A DNA stretch of 64,000 nt from Sialis fuliginosa (Eukaryota > Arthropoda > Insecta > Megaloptera > Sialidae): positions 4,993,001 to 5,057,000 of the forward strand of contig OY540813.1 in the NCBI GenBank assembly GCA_961205875.1, written 5' to 3'. Below are positions 1-10,799 of this stretch, one piece after another. The stretch's first letter is position 1, and every line of letters starts with the position of its first letter. The position numbers and the translations under genes are program-made. The notes beneath the pieces are model-generated. The model was not told where the DNA came from. It saw nothing but the letters and a program-made list of their open reading frames with translations, and made no database searches.

Positions 1-482
1 TTAAAAAAATCACTTGTTATATAATGGAGAGAATAATATTACCTTTTTTTTATTATTAAAATTATATTTTTATAAATTATATAATTATTATTAACTATAA
101 ACAATGAGGATATGTACATTCGTTAACAAAACTTAGTTTTATTGCTCTTTCGACAAGTGCATGATGTAAACATACGTTAACAAATAAAAACCATTACATA
201 AATATCAGAACCGAAACAAAAAAATCAAATAAATAATATGAATCACAATGTACATACCTGGTAAACACTATACAAAAAGTTAATTAGCAAAATCACGCGT
301 ATTATAAAAATTAGACGATAGTCGATACTTCTTCAGCGACAATTCGCTCTAATTTAAAAAAACGGTTACTCTGATGAATGTAACAATATATTTTGTTTAA
401 TTTGCCATCCGTTAATCATTATTGATAAATTTTCAATTTATTAGAATCTATAGATTGGTTTAATACTTGGATAAGTAAAAAA
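1..482. other. AT-rich intergenic DNA
   Basis: This is AT-rich DNA at the window edge, downstream of gene 1. I see no long open frame, no receptor exon and no clear repeat boundary before the hAT tip at 483. Confidence 0.6.
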
Positions 483-1174
483 CAGGGCCGGCCGAACGGC
501 CAGGCGACCCAGGCGACAGCCTGGGGCGCTAATTTCGTGGGGGCGCCAATTATTTTAAACTTTTTTTCTATGTTCTGTTCTAGGGCGCCAAATTTAAGCT
601 ATATATATTTTTTGAATAATAGTTTTGATTTTTTCTGCAAAATAATTCATTTTACTTAATAAAATGCTTAATATCAAAAATAAATTATTTATTAAACATT
701 TTTTTACTAAACTTGAAAAGCACAGTGCCAAATCTGTGGGTGGCTTTGCTAATTCTTGTAACAATTCCGGTTAGTGTAGCTAGTGGTGAAAGAAGTTTTA
801 GTAAATTAAAATAATTCATAAAAACTTATTTGCAATCGGCTATGATAGAAGATAGGTTGAATAATTTGGCTATTCTTTCAATTGAAAATAAGGTTGTAGC
901 AAACCTCAATTTTGAGACAGCAATCGATAATTTTGCAGATATGAAAGCCAGGAAGAAATCTTTTATATAATTTTAGTTATATTATATATTATTTATCAAT
1001 TATATGTTATATTATATTATTATATTACACTAATGAATTAATAACAAGATAATTTTCTCACGCTTTTTTTTTTTTGTGCGGATAATTTTTAATGATCGTC
1101 ACTGTGGCGGTGGAGGGGGGGGGGCGTCAAAAAAAATCTCGCCTGGGGGGCCAGAATCGCAAAGGCCGGCTCTG
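483..1174 (+). mobile_element. hAT transposon remnant, internally deleted
   Basis: The ends form GC-rich imperfect inverted repeats: the left tip reads CAGGGCCGGC and the reverse complement of the right tip reads CAGAGCCGGC. Subterminal CCAGGCGA/CCCAGGCGAG blocks follow on both sides. Inside lies a broken hAT transposase C-terminus (722..970). About 690 bp remain, far short of an autonomous hAT (usually 2.5-4 kb), so this is an internally deleted copy. No 8-bp target duplication is visible (gtaaaaaa against actcattc), which suggests age or flank rearrangement. Confidence 0.8.
722..970 (+). pseudogene. hAT transposase C-terminal fragment (ZMYM1-like), broken
   Basis: Reading 722..970 in one frame gives the hallmark C-terminal dimerisation block of hAT transposases: PNLWVALLILVTIPVSVAS, then GERSFSKLK, an in-frame TAA, KTYL, RLNNLAILSIEN, and a tail DNFADMKARKKSFI ending at a stop. 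The SxERSFSKLK...RLxxLAxLSIE motif is diagnostic of the hAT_C domain and is common in ZMYM1-like transposase copies of insects. The TAA falls where functional copies carry a sense codon. With the missing N-terminus and catalytic core, this marks a dead gene. It contributes no host function. Confidence 0.85.
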
Positions 1175-1950
1175 ACTCATTCTTAATGTAAAACTAAGGT
1201 CCATTCGGTCTTCTACAGGGTATTTTATAAGCAAAGTTGTAAAAATAATCAAGAACAAATTACCTAGAGAAAATGTTTTTATTGTATCATTTAAAATAAA
1301 TTTTATTGATTTCTTTCATTTCAAAAGTCTTTTCTCAGTATTTTTTATTTAATTTTGAAAAATAAAGGTGTTTTATTCTTGGTAATTTTTGGTATACGTT
1401 AGTTTTACATCAAGCAGAATCGATCCTCAAATGTCATTCCGAAATTCGAAAAAAAAAATTTATTACACCTCTTGTTACATCTATCCTGGAACACACTGTA
1501 TATTTATAATATTTTGATCCATGTTTTAACAGTTTTCTTTTATTCACCACTGCACACGGAATAATCACAGTAGTTTCAATGTTCCAGCTTATAAAAAATA
1601 ACAAAGTTTATATAATAATTACTAAAGAATTTACAATTACATAGTAATAACGAAATATTTTGATTTCACTGATATGTATTCATTTTAATTAAATAAAAAT
1701 AATGTTCAGTATTAATAAAGTTGTTTTAATACATAGATTCCTCTCCAAATAGTATTTCCATCTATCCTGGATTGATCGAAAATGCAAAATATTGTCTGTA
1801 TAATAAAAAAATCCGGAAGACGCGATCGAATCAAATATGTATTATCATTTTAAGCTACTTTAAATAAACAGACAATGTTTTATCAAAATCCAATATTTTC
1901 CACCCGCTCCCCTCAAGACAAAATCCACAGATTGTTCCAGAATGAATATC
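1175..1950. other. 3' flank of gene 1
   Basis: AT-rich DNA between the hAT remnant and the gene 1 stop codon. It should hold the gene 1 3' UTR. A minus-strand AATAAA near 1540 is a possible polyadenylation signal about 400 bp past the stop, but nothing confirms it. No coding potential is seen. Confidence 0.4.
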
Positions 1951-4900
1951 TCAAAAAGTTTCAATATCTCTAGATTCTTCACATTTCACCCATCTGAGAA
2001 CCCGATTTCTGACATCTTTGGGATATACAATGGCAATCACAAAAATCCAAACACCTTGGAGGCTGTTAAAAAGGTCCAGCGTCATCCATACGATACTATC
2101 ATAATTTGAAATCCATGACATAAACTCCACTACCCAAGTAAATGTTAGGAACAAACATAACACCAGCCATCTAAAAAGTGTTACCAATCGTAGACGTAAG
2201 ATCTTATTTGCTTCACTTTCGCCAACATTAGCATGTTCATCTAGTGGTGTTTGGGTTGTAATTGGTGTAAAATTTCTATGTATAATTATGGCAGCAGTGA
2301 TGATAAATATACCAATAATAATGACAACGATGGCCGTTGGAATATAAAAGGTCACATGTGTAACGAAACCAACTGTAAATATAATAAAAATGAATTAGTA
2401 ATTAGCATTATATCTTAAATTTCTGTAGTAACCCACTTAAAAGATTACATTTTCTGAAAGAAAACATTACAGTCTCTAAAATTACTTAGTTTAATATCGA
2501 TTGGTTTTAATTTTTTGTTATAAAAATATAAACAAACTTGAATTTGTCGAGAAATTGAAATTTTTAAGTGACGGCAACATGCTACAGGTCGCAAAACGTA
2601 ATAAATTAACAGAAATCGTTTTGAATTACGTAACTTCATATATTATCAAAATAGAACCCTAATTAAAATCCCGGGCAAAGCAAAATATCTTATCAACTTA
2701 AGCTAGAAACTTATTAAGTAATTACTTGAAAAATTTTGGAAAAAAAATTTATTTTCAAGAGTTTTTTTTTTGCTATCTAAGCATGTAGGTCCTAATCATT
2801 ATATTATATTAAAAATGGTGTCAACAAAAGGGCACCTTATCTTCTTTTGGGGTTAATATTGGCAAACTTCTTATATGTATTCATAAAAAGTATATTTACA
2901 TTCTTCTATTTTAAATTTAAGTAAAATATACATGTACTCAGTAGGTAACGATGGAACCCTAATAATCGGTGTATGCTTAATTGACCCATTTTTTTTGTAA
3001 AACTTACCTTCGTAATAACATAGAAAACACGTTGTTATAAAAATAAACGCTGTAATTCCATACACCAATGCTGTATATATTATCATACATTTTTTTTCTT
3101 GCTTTGGCTCCATTTTTTGACGTAAATAGTAACTGAAATTTAAAAAAAAATAGAATAATTAACAATCAATAAATAACCAAGTAATTGACTGATGGTAGAC
3201 ATAGTAAAAGTAATTTATTTTTAACTATACCGTATATTTAGCCATACATGGAAAGTCAGCACACTCAATGCTAGTACTGCCAATAAAGGTGCGAAGTAAA
3301 TAACGAACGCTGAAAATTCATAATGAATTATTTATAAATTTAATAATCAAATGTATAAAAAAAAACATCTGCCCAGTAAATTCACAGTACTTCTTTCTTG
3401 CTAGGAAATTGAATGCTCTACAAAAATGTTCTATACAATTTTCACGTAACATGTGTCTTTCTTGAGATATCTTGAAAAAATAAATATTTTGGAATGTCAC
3501 CCCTCCCCTTTACGTAAAATTTTAATGATTTTAAAATTGGACCGTCATCAAGCCAGACCCAACCATCTCACCAAGTTGTATTAATATCGGTCCAGTGATT
3601 CATGAGTTATGTGGCAAGGATTCAGGAGACAGACAGATACACAGACAGACAATTTTTTTGTCTCATTTTCAAACGATTACAAAGCTTCTCGTATCTTCGA
3701 TCTTGCGAGGAAGCAATACGAAAATATTTAAATAATCAGTTTTTTCAAACCAATTTGATAAAACTATATATTATTTCTGTTTTATTCCAAATTTTCTAAA
3801 ATAATAAAAAAAAAAAATACTATACCAGAAAAGGAGCAACCACTGTTGTGAGTGTATTGTAAATTTGAGTAAGCCACCATCATAAATGCAATTGTTAAAA
3901 ACGCAGCGTAATGAGCTATAATTTTCCCATTAACATCTCTCAGCTCTGGTATACCCAAGTGTATAAGAAATATTGCAATCAAGAATGGAATCGAAACTAT
4001 ACAAGCTAAAAGAAAATATATTGTTTAAAAAAATTGCTAATTAATGATGTTTTATGATAATAATAAATGTAATGTAATGTAATCTAATGTAAAACCAAAT
4101 TTTCTAAAAAATTTTAGAGTTACGATATATTAGAACTTATCTATAGATATCTAACTTTAAATCTTTGTATTAGAAATAAAATAAATAAAAACCTGCAGCA
4201 CGTAGTATTGATTTGTTATCATCTGTATCACTACAGAAAAAAACTGTCAAATTGGTTGAATTATTTTTATAGTCTAAACAATATTCTCCTATATCTAATA
4301 ATATGTTTCCTTCATCAGTACACAATGATCCATTTTTAAGTATATGATAATTAACTTCAGAAGTGTCATCAAGTAGTGAATATCTAAAACAAAAATATTT
4401 AAAATTTAAATAATCAGAATTACGAATGTCGAGTATTATAAAGAATTTGTTCTAAAGCAAAAGCAAAGTTAATACTATCTGCGAGATGTCAAATCGATAT
4501 TAATTTGCTCATGATTTTACAACAGTGGTAATAAAAGTATAATAATGTAAATGGTATGAATTTTATAATGTACACTTATCACCACTGCTGATTTTTACTT
4601 AACTCGCAATTGTGAGTGGGCAAAGCGTTATCTTAAGAGCAAAGTTATTATAAAACCGGACATAAAAGTACGTACATATATATAAAAGGTAGTGACTTTC
4701 TGACAAAGATTATAGTTGAAATTAAATTTTAGACTTACTTATTAGATTGACACAGTTCTCCAATAACTACAGTATAGTTTGTGTAGTCATCAGATTCCAA
4801 GTCTTGATCTAAATCATAAACGAATGGCTTGAAAATTGGAGATGCGCCGTTAAAACAGCCTGAGAGATCATCATATTGTATTTGTGACAAATCGCAACAT

Positions 4901-5988
4901 TTAGGAAATACAGGTAATGGTACTTTTCCTTTAGAGTACTGAAAATATCAAAAATATATTTTAAATTTTTATACATATTTGATTAAGTATCCATTTATTA
5001 ATTACGTATGGATGATTTATGAAACATTTACCCCCCCCCTCCCCCGCCCCCTTGTAAGGATCAAAAGTATAAGGAAATAAGGTTTTAAAAAATATATTAT
5101 GTATTGCTTAACAAAAATTAACAGACATGCCTTGTATTATCAACTAATTAAATACTCTTTTAAAGGGTGTCCCAGATAACTTTGGTTAAATAAGATAAAT
5201 TATTTGTAAGGAAGGAGTGAGTGTTACTACATCAAAAATAAAATAAAAATTATGTGGTTCAAGCAAACAGTACTTAAAAAACTGAAAATTCTGAATTTTT
5301 TAAAATAGCTATAACTTGTTTTGTTAAAACAGATAGGTATTTTTTGTTTGCGGTTTCTTAAATCACTTTTTTGTGTTAAACTCATTGGTTTTTAGAATTT
5401 TTATATCAATTTTCATTTTTTGAGTTACAAGCCCTAATTTTAGTTTTTCACATGGGCCATTAGAGGCTATATGGTATATTTGTACGTGTTTTTTATAGTA
5501 TTGATTCCAAAACTAAAAAAAAATAATTCAATAAATATTTATTTTATTTCAAATATATGAAATTAAGAAAAAAAGAGGACTCGGACTAGACCGAGCCTGT
5601 TTATTATTGTAAAGTATTTTAACATCCGGAGTAATTGTTGTGATTTGCATGCGCATGTTTTTTGTTTTTGTTGTATTATACACAGAGAATGATCTCTCAC
5701 AGATGGACTCTGTTATACAGTAATGTATCAACCCATTCAAATATATTTTTTAGTTACGAATGTAGTTTTACTAGATGAAGAAAAAATTTGCGGAGGACTG
5801 CGGACTGTCCACGCGGACAGTCCGCTTCCTGTTTGACAGAGCCTTAAGAATATTTCAAAAATAACACTTACCTCATGTACGTATATTTGATTAATATTTT
5901 CCAAATAACTTTCACTAGTAGCACTAGCTGTCAAATATCCACAGTAAATTACTAGTAACGTCCACATTTTTATATTAATTGATACCAT
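1951..5988 (-). CDS. Methuselah-like GPCR (gene 1), complete, 7 exons, 437 aa
   Basis: Secretin-family seven-helix receptor of the Mth/Mth2-like type, at the plasma membrane. Exons on the minus strand: 5988..5872, 4938..4739, 4383..4193, 4005..3826, 3309..3231, 3132..3008, 2372..1951. All sites are GT/AG and the frames join without a stop. Residues 1-39 hold the signal peptide. The ectodomain (40-169) starts with PKCC (C53, C54) and has GEYCLD. TM1-TM2 are in exon 4 with PELRDVNGK, TM3 in exon 5, TM4 in exon 6, TM5-TM7 in exon 7 (FTWVVEFMSW in TM6, LQGVWIFVIAIVYPK in TM7). The tail is very short and ends DIETF. Extracellular loop 2 is the shortest in the array but keeps its cysteine. Start: 5988 is the first ATG; an internal MWT at 5967 aligns with the start of gene 2. 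The family is known for stress-response and lifespan effects in Drosophila. The ligand here is unknown. Confidence 0.92.
4428..4663. mobile_element. MITE, TGTCCGG-ATTATAAAG family, gene 1 intron 2
   Basis: Left end TGTCGAGTATTATAAAG and reverse-complemented right end TGTCCGGTTTTATAATAA form imperfect terminal inverted repeats. The interior resembles copies at 11801 and 26547 (repeated 'aagcaaag' and 'ctatctgc.aggtgtc' segments). It has no coding capacity. It sits between exons 2 and 3 and makes up most of that intron. Confidence 0.6.
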
Positions 5989-6161
5989 GTGTGCACATCA
6001 AAACATTTGATTCTTGAAAACACGTGTTTATAAGTTTGTATTTATCATAAATACAACTGCATAAATTAATGTTTATTTTATAATTAACATATGTATTGCT
6101 TTCAAACGTATTAACTAATTTATTTAAGTGCTTTATAAATTTTATTGAAATCATATATTAT

Positions 6162-7227
6162 CATTATAACAGTGGCGAAGCGTCCATGGAATCAAGGGAA
6201 GTAGTACTTCCCTTACTTTATGGGTAAATTAAATTTAAAAAAACTCAAACATTTTAACCAAAAATAAAAAATAGAATTTAATATTAATTTACACGTTCAA
6301 TTATAAAACTATAATACCTCTACGTCTTATTTTCTTGTATTTTAGTCGATATTTGTATGACGAGTTGAAGTTCACTGCAGGAAATTTCACTAAAAAATTT
6401 CAAATTTTTGATTTCGTTAAAAGTATGTTTATTGTATAGAAAATGACGTGAAAAGTTGTTTGTTTCAAACCGCAGGTCTGTATCTCAAACCGTTCTCGAG
6501 ATATAGCCTCTTAAAGTTTAAGTTTTTTCAAATTTTTGGAGAAAAAAGGCCATAACTTTTGAACGGGTGGTCGGAATTGATTTTAGTTGACGGATTTGGA
6601 ATCAGCGTGTCAAAATCTATATAATGACATGTATAATACCTTAAAACTCGGAAAAAAAAATTTCGCGAAAAATCGAAAAAATTCAAAGGGGTATACCTTA
6701 AAAAAATGTCGATTTTTAGCCAAAATTTTTTTGTCAGATTTTAAAGTATTATACATGTCATTATATAGATTTTTACACGCTGATTTCAAATCCGTCAACT
6801 AAAATCAAATCCAACCACCCGTTCAAAAGTTATGGCCTTTTTTCTCCAAAAATTTGAAAAAACTTAAACTTTGAGAGGCTATATCTCGAGAACGGTTTGA
6901 GATACAGACCTGCGGTTTGAAACAAACAACTTTTCACGTAATTTTCTATACAATAATTATACTTTTAACGAAATAAAAAATTCGAAATTTTTTAGTGAAA
7001 TTTCCTGCAGAGAATTTCAACTCGTCATACAAATATCGACTAAAATACAAGAAAATAAGACGTAGAATCATTTAGTTACTATATAAATATATAAGAATTT
7101 ATTTAAAAAAGTAAAAGCTTAAACTTAAGGTGTTTCATAACTAGTTTTTTTTTGTTAACAGGAGGGGGAGGATTGACAAAATATGCTTCCCATATTAAAA
7201 ATTTCACGCCTCGCCACTGCATTATAA
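6162..7227. mobile_element. hAT foldback MITE with perfect 8-bp target duplication
   Basis: The element spans 6170..7219 and is bounded by CAGTGGCGAAGCGT on the left and, reverse complemented, CAGTGGCGAGGCGT on the right. The identical octamer cattataa occurs at 6162..6169 and 7220..7227, the 8-bp duplication expected of hAT insertion. From about 6325 to 7065 the two halves are near-perfect reverse complements around a short centre near 6690, so a transcript would fold into a hairpin with arms of several hundred bp. It ends about 170 bp upstream of the gene 1 ATG. A partial reverse-oriented copy lies at 36196..36945. Confidence 0.92.
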
Positions 7228-7883
7228 ATCAATTAATGTTGATTTTACTCGCTGTTATTAATTATTAATACAATTTTAGACATATTATTATAATAAACCA
7301 CTGAAACAATTTTTAGTTTGTATTTTTAACTAGTAGTAGGTGGAATTAATGAAGTTATGTAAATTAAACAATTAGTGAGTACATTTTAATCTCTTTACAT
7401 CAATCTAAAAATATTATATACTCGTACTGCAAAAATTGTGATTTAATTGTTTGGAAATTACTGTATAACGTAACCAACCAGAATTTTTATATTTTTCAAT
7501 AATAAATTAAAATTTTCTCGAAATTTCGACGACGTAACTATAAAATATAAGAAGAAGAATATTTATTCATCCTAAATCTTTAAACAAATAACTTAAACGG
7601 GTTTGTATTAAGGGGTGTCCATTATATTCAATTTATTTATTAAAAAATATTTTATTTATTATTTTTATTTACTATTTAGTTTTTTCAAGTAATGGGCTGA
7701 CCGTGTATTTGACAGTTCTTTGTATGTTATATTGTCTATGGATTTTAGCAACGTGTTTTCAAAACTATTTGTATACATAAATAAATTTAACAATAGCACA
7801 GCTACACAAAAAAAGGATTTAGGTTAAATTTTTCCAAAAAAAGTGTGCAATATAAAAAAATCGACCTATATAGCATTGTAGAA

Positions 7884-8071
7884 TTGGTCGAACATAGTCG
7901 AAATCCAAATTTTTGGAATTTTTTGCTTATCAGTTTTTTTTTTATTTGAACTTGAATTTTCGGTTTAGCCAACTTGGAAAAATTCAACCTAAACCCAAAA
8001 TTCAATCTCAAATAAAAAAAAAACGTAAGCAGAAAATTCCAAAAATTTTGATTTCGACTATCCTCGACCAA
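7884..8071. repeat. Foldback palindrome, ~190 bp
   Basis: The left arm begins TTGGTCGAACATAGTCGAAA and the right arm is its imperfect reverse complement (ending ATTTCGACTATCCTCGACCA), with the centre near 7975. Poly-T and poly-A tracts pair inside the arms. It encodes nothing. Probably a small foldback MITE. No duplicated flank is clear. Confidence 0.7.
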
Positions 8072-8683
8072 TAAACTAATAAATAATTTACATATTGTAT
8101 GTCTGCTAAATATTGCAAAATTAAATGGTAGTAGGTACTTATAAAAAATTTGGAGTCCTTGAAACAGATGTATGTACAATATAATACATATTTATCATTT
8201 TAGACGAAACTATTGCACATGTTATTAAAATAATAAAAAAAAGTTGGTATGTTGTTGTTGATTTCAAATATATTATTATTTATGTTTAGTAACTCTTCAT
8301 GGTCAACATATCGTCTCATATTACAGTGAACATTCATACCGCACAATGATTCTTAAGCGTTAGTTTCACTACATTTTTAACATCTATTACAAAACACCAC
8401 TTTTTATACATATATCGACATAATTGATTCACATTATTTTAACTTCGATAAAATAAAAGGCATTTTAAATATTCATTCAAGAAGTTCACTGTACCATGCC
8501 TATTATTTATTTTACGGAAATATATCTAGCCAAATATATTTACGATCACTAATACCATTGAAGGTACCATCATGGTCGCTACTTTCGTTGTTATTACAAC
8601 AATTGAAACTGACCGTCCTCAGTGTTGAGCATACTGATTAACATTGCTCGCATCAGCAGCGCGACAACTTGGACCAAGTTATA

Positions 8684-8785
8684 CAGGGACGGACTAACCC
8701 ATCGAATAAGCCCCGAAGGCCAACTACCCAATAAAAATCACTGAAATTTAAAAATTCCCGTTAATAAAATTTTATATCTGAAATC
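8684..8785. repeat. Isolated hAT-like tip
   Basis: CAGGGACGGACTAACCC at 8684 has the composition of an hAT terminal repeat (compare CAGTGGCGGACTAAG at 34933). I cannot find the matching right end, so this is probably a truncated insertion. Confidence 0.35.
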
Positions 8786-8930
8786 CATACTAATATTATA
8801 AATGCTCAAGTGTGTCTGTCTCTCTCTGTTTGTTATCTATACACGGCTAAACCGCTGAACCGATCTCGATGAAATTTGGCAGGAAGCTTGCATCCAAAGT
8901 AAAGGTGTACCGGAATTGCGGCCGGAACTC
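8784..8930 (+). repeat. Interspersed repeat with CTGAACCGAT..GATGAAATTTGGCA module
   Basis: It begins CCATACTAATATTATAAATG, runs through a tgtctgtctctctctg stretch and the module CTGAACCGATCTCGATGAAA. The same layout recurs at 51928..52090 (same strand) and 60331..60483 (opposite strand). Repeats of this type are widespread in insect genomes. The class cannot be settled here. Confidence 0.7.
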
Positions 8931-9925
8931 ACGTTGTAGAATTAAAGTGAATATTTTAACGTCACTATTCACTACTATTATATTTTCAATATTTTATACA
9001 TAGATTATTATCTTAAATTAATATTACATTATTTTACATGGTTTTCTTTTTAAGAGAATGCATTAAATTATAAAAAATAGTTTTCTACAAAATTACGTAA
9101 AATTATTTGTATAGCATACGTTATTTTCGATAGAATATAATTACATTTCTATAATATAATAATTTTATTAGATAAAAAATAGATGTGTGACTTTTGTACG
9201 TGCGACCTATTTTATCGACTATCATAACAGAAATCTGTATTACCTAATTTTCTTATTCTTCTTCATGGGTTTTATGTCGAGTGAATTTTCTCCTTTTTTC
9301 CACGCGAACGAAGTTGTAATAAGTATAAGAAAGAGTTGGGTTTTAGGAGGGGGGATACTGACAATTAAGTGATAATTATTTAAATGCGTTCCTGGTATTT
9401 GCTATTGAAACACGTTTATCTAGAAAACTAGACGTTTATTGCGGTATTTAATAATTGACTGATATATTTTTTTGTTTTCTACTATATTTGAAATATGTTT
9501 AACTGAATTTTTATTTAAACCAACTACGAAATTAAATATAGAACGGTAAATTCGCCACACAAATTTTTATTCTCATAAAAGAAGTCATTAAACGGATTCT
9601 GATAACCCTTACATCTACAACAATGAAACCGGTTATTTAGAAGCACATCTTTTTTTCAATATAAGTTCTTCGTTTCCAGTAATATTCTTACATTAATTGA
9701 ATTTGTCCTTGAATTAAAAAGGAACTGATATGTGTTTACTGGCTTTAAATTATTTATAAATACATTTTTTTATAACTAACAACACAATGCAAGGTGTGCA
9801 CATTTTTTTAATTTTAAATTAACGTTTTGCTATAAAAATTTTAAAAATCAATACATACCTATACATTTTATTTTACTTTCAATAATTTAAATATCCAATT
9901 TACAGAAAAAAATTAAATAAAATAA
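8931..9925. other. Intergenic DNA between genes 1 and 2
   Basis: AT-rich, with no receptor exon or convincing open frame. Around 9187..9240 it holds the phrase TATCGACTATCATAACAGAA, which recurs at 24210 and, inverted, at 34260, so part of it is a dispersed repeat. Confidence 0.5.
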
Positions 9926-10111
9926 TTAAACAAATGAAGATTTATTAACATTAAAAAAGTTACAAAACAATGTACAATATAGAACTTTCTCTCTTTTCCT
10001 GCCCTGATTGCCCCCGGATACTTCCCGATCCTCCCAGTCATCCATGTCTGGTAATGGCACAGTAACTTTAATAACTGGCTGTATATGAACAAAATTGCAA
10101 AAAAAATCTCT
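9926..10111 (-). other. Unassigned coding-like island, 61 codons
   Basis: On the minus strand an open frame runs from a possible acceptor (TTTTAG before 10111) to TAA at 9926..9928. It contains the protein-like stretch QPVIKVTVPLPDMDDWEDRE, then GGNQGRKREK. It is clearly more GC-rich than its surroundings. There is no ATG at the head, so it would be a terminal exon or a fragment of a gene or transposon. It lies 0.7 kb past the stop of gene 2 and does not resemble the receptors. I do not recognise the family. Confidence 0.3.
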
Positions 10112-10650
10112 CTAAAATTAATACACCAACATAATTTTTAAAATAACAATCAAATAATATATTGTATATTTTTTTAGTTTCAACAATTAAGCACTTTTGA
10201 TAATATTTTGATTTATGTTTGAGGTAACGTAAGTAAGTACCCCTTCATTCATATTTTATTTTATTATAACAGTACGTACAATATTAAAATTCTTTCATGG
10301 CGCCACGCAAGGTCAAATCGTACCAGAATACTCGAGACAAAATAATCAGGGCTTACAATTATGTAGAGTCATTTGGGGTAACTATATACGGCGAGTTAGT
10401 GTAAGGCGTTACATTTACACTTCGGAGGGGAATGAAAGGAGGCAGTGGTGTCACTAAGGAGGAGGGTAGTTACCCCAGATGACACTCGTCTCATATATTA
10501 AAAAATAAACATCGTAAAACTTCAAGAAAACTGTCATATAAGTTTGATACCCCATTTGGTACTAACAAATTCAGTTATTTCTTTTATAATACCAAACATA
10601 ATTTTCTATATTATCCCCTGTATTTACATCTTCAATGGAACAAGTACTTT

Positions 10651-10770
10651 CCGTGGCGTTAGGGGTTAGAACTCCCCCTCCCGAATTTGTCAATATACAT
10701 TATTTAAATTAAATATACTAATTACAAAAAATTATCACCCCACCCCGATTTTTTTCTGGGTGCGCCATTG
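10651..10770. mobile_element. Short MITE with (C)CGTGGCG tips
   Basis: The left end CCGTGGCGTTAGGGGTTAGA and the reverse-complemented right end CAATGGCGCACCCAG bracket 120 bp. The interior (ccctcccgaatttgt ... ccgatttttttctgg) matches the element at 57551..57697, so both belong to one family. It lies just past the gene 2 stop and may be part of its 3' UTR. Confidence 0.65.
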
Positions 10771-10799
10771 AATACCTAATTAAAATTCACTTTTGGATA

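Noticed and set aside
2900-3132. Longer exon 6 for gene 1 using an in-frame donor gtaaat at about 2899
   Set aside because: Phase fits, but the shorter donor at 3007 is a better gtaagt and puts the loop-2 cysteine at the same distance from the junction as in all four paralogues.
6587-6802. Overlapping open frames on both strands with similar translations
   Set aside because: They are mirror images created by the palindromic core of the hAT foldback element, not genes.
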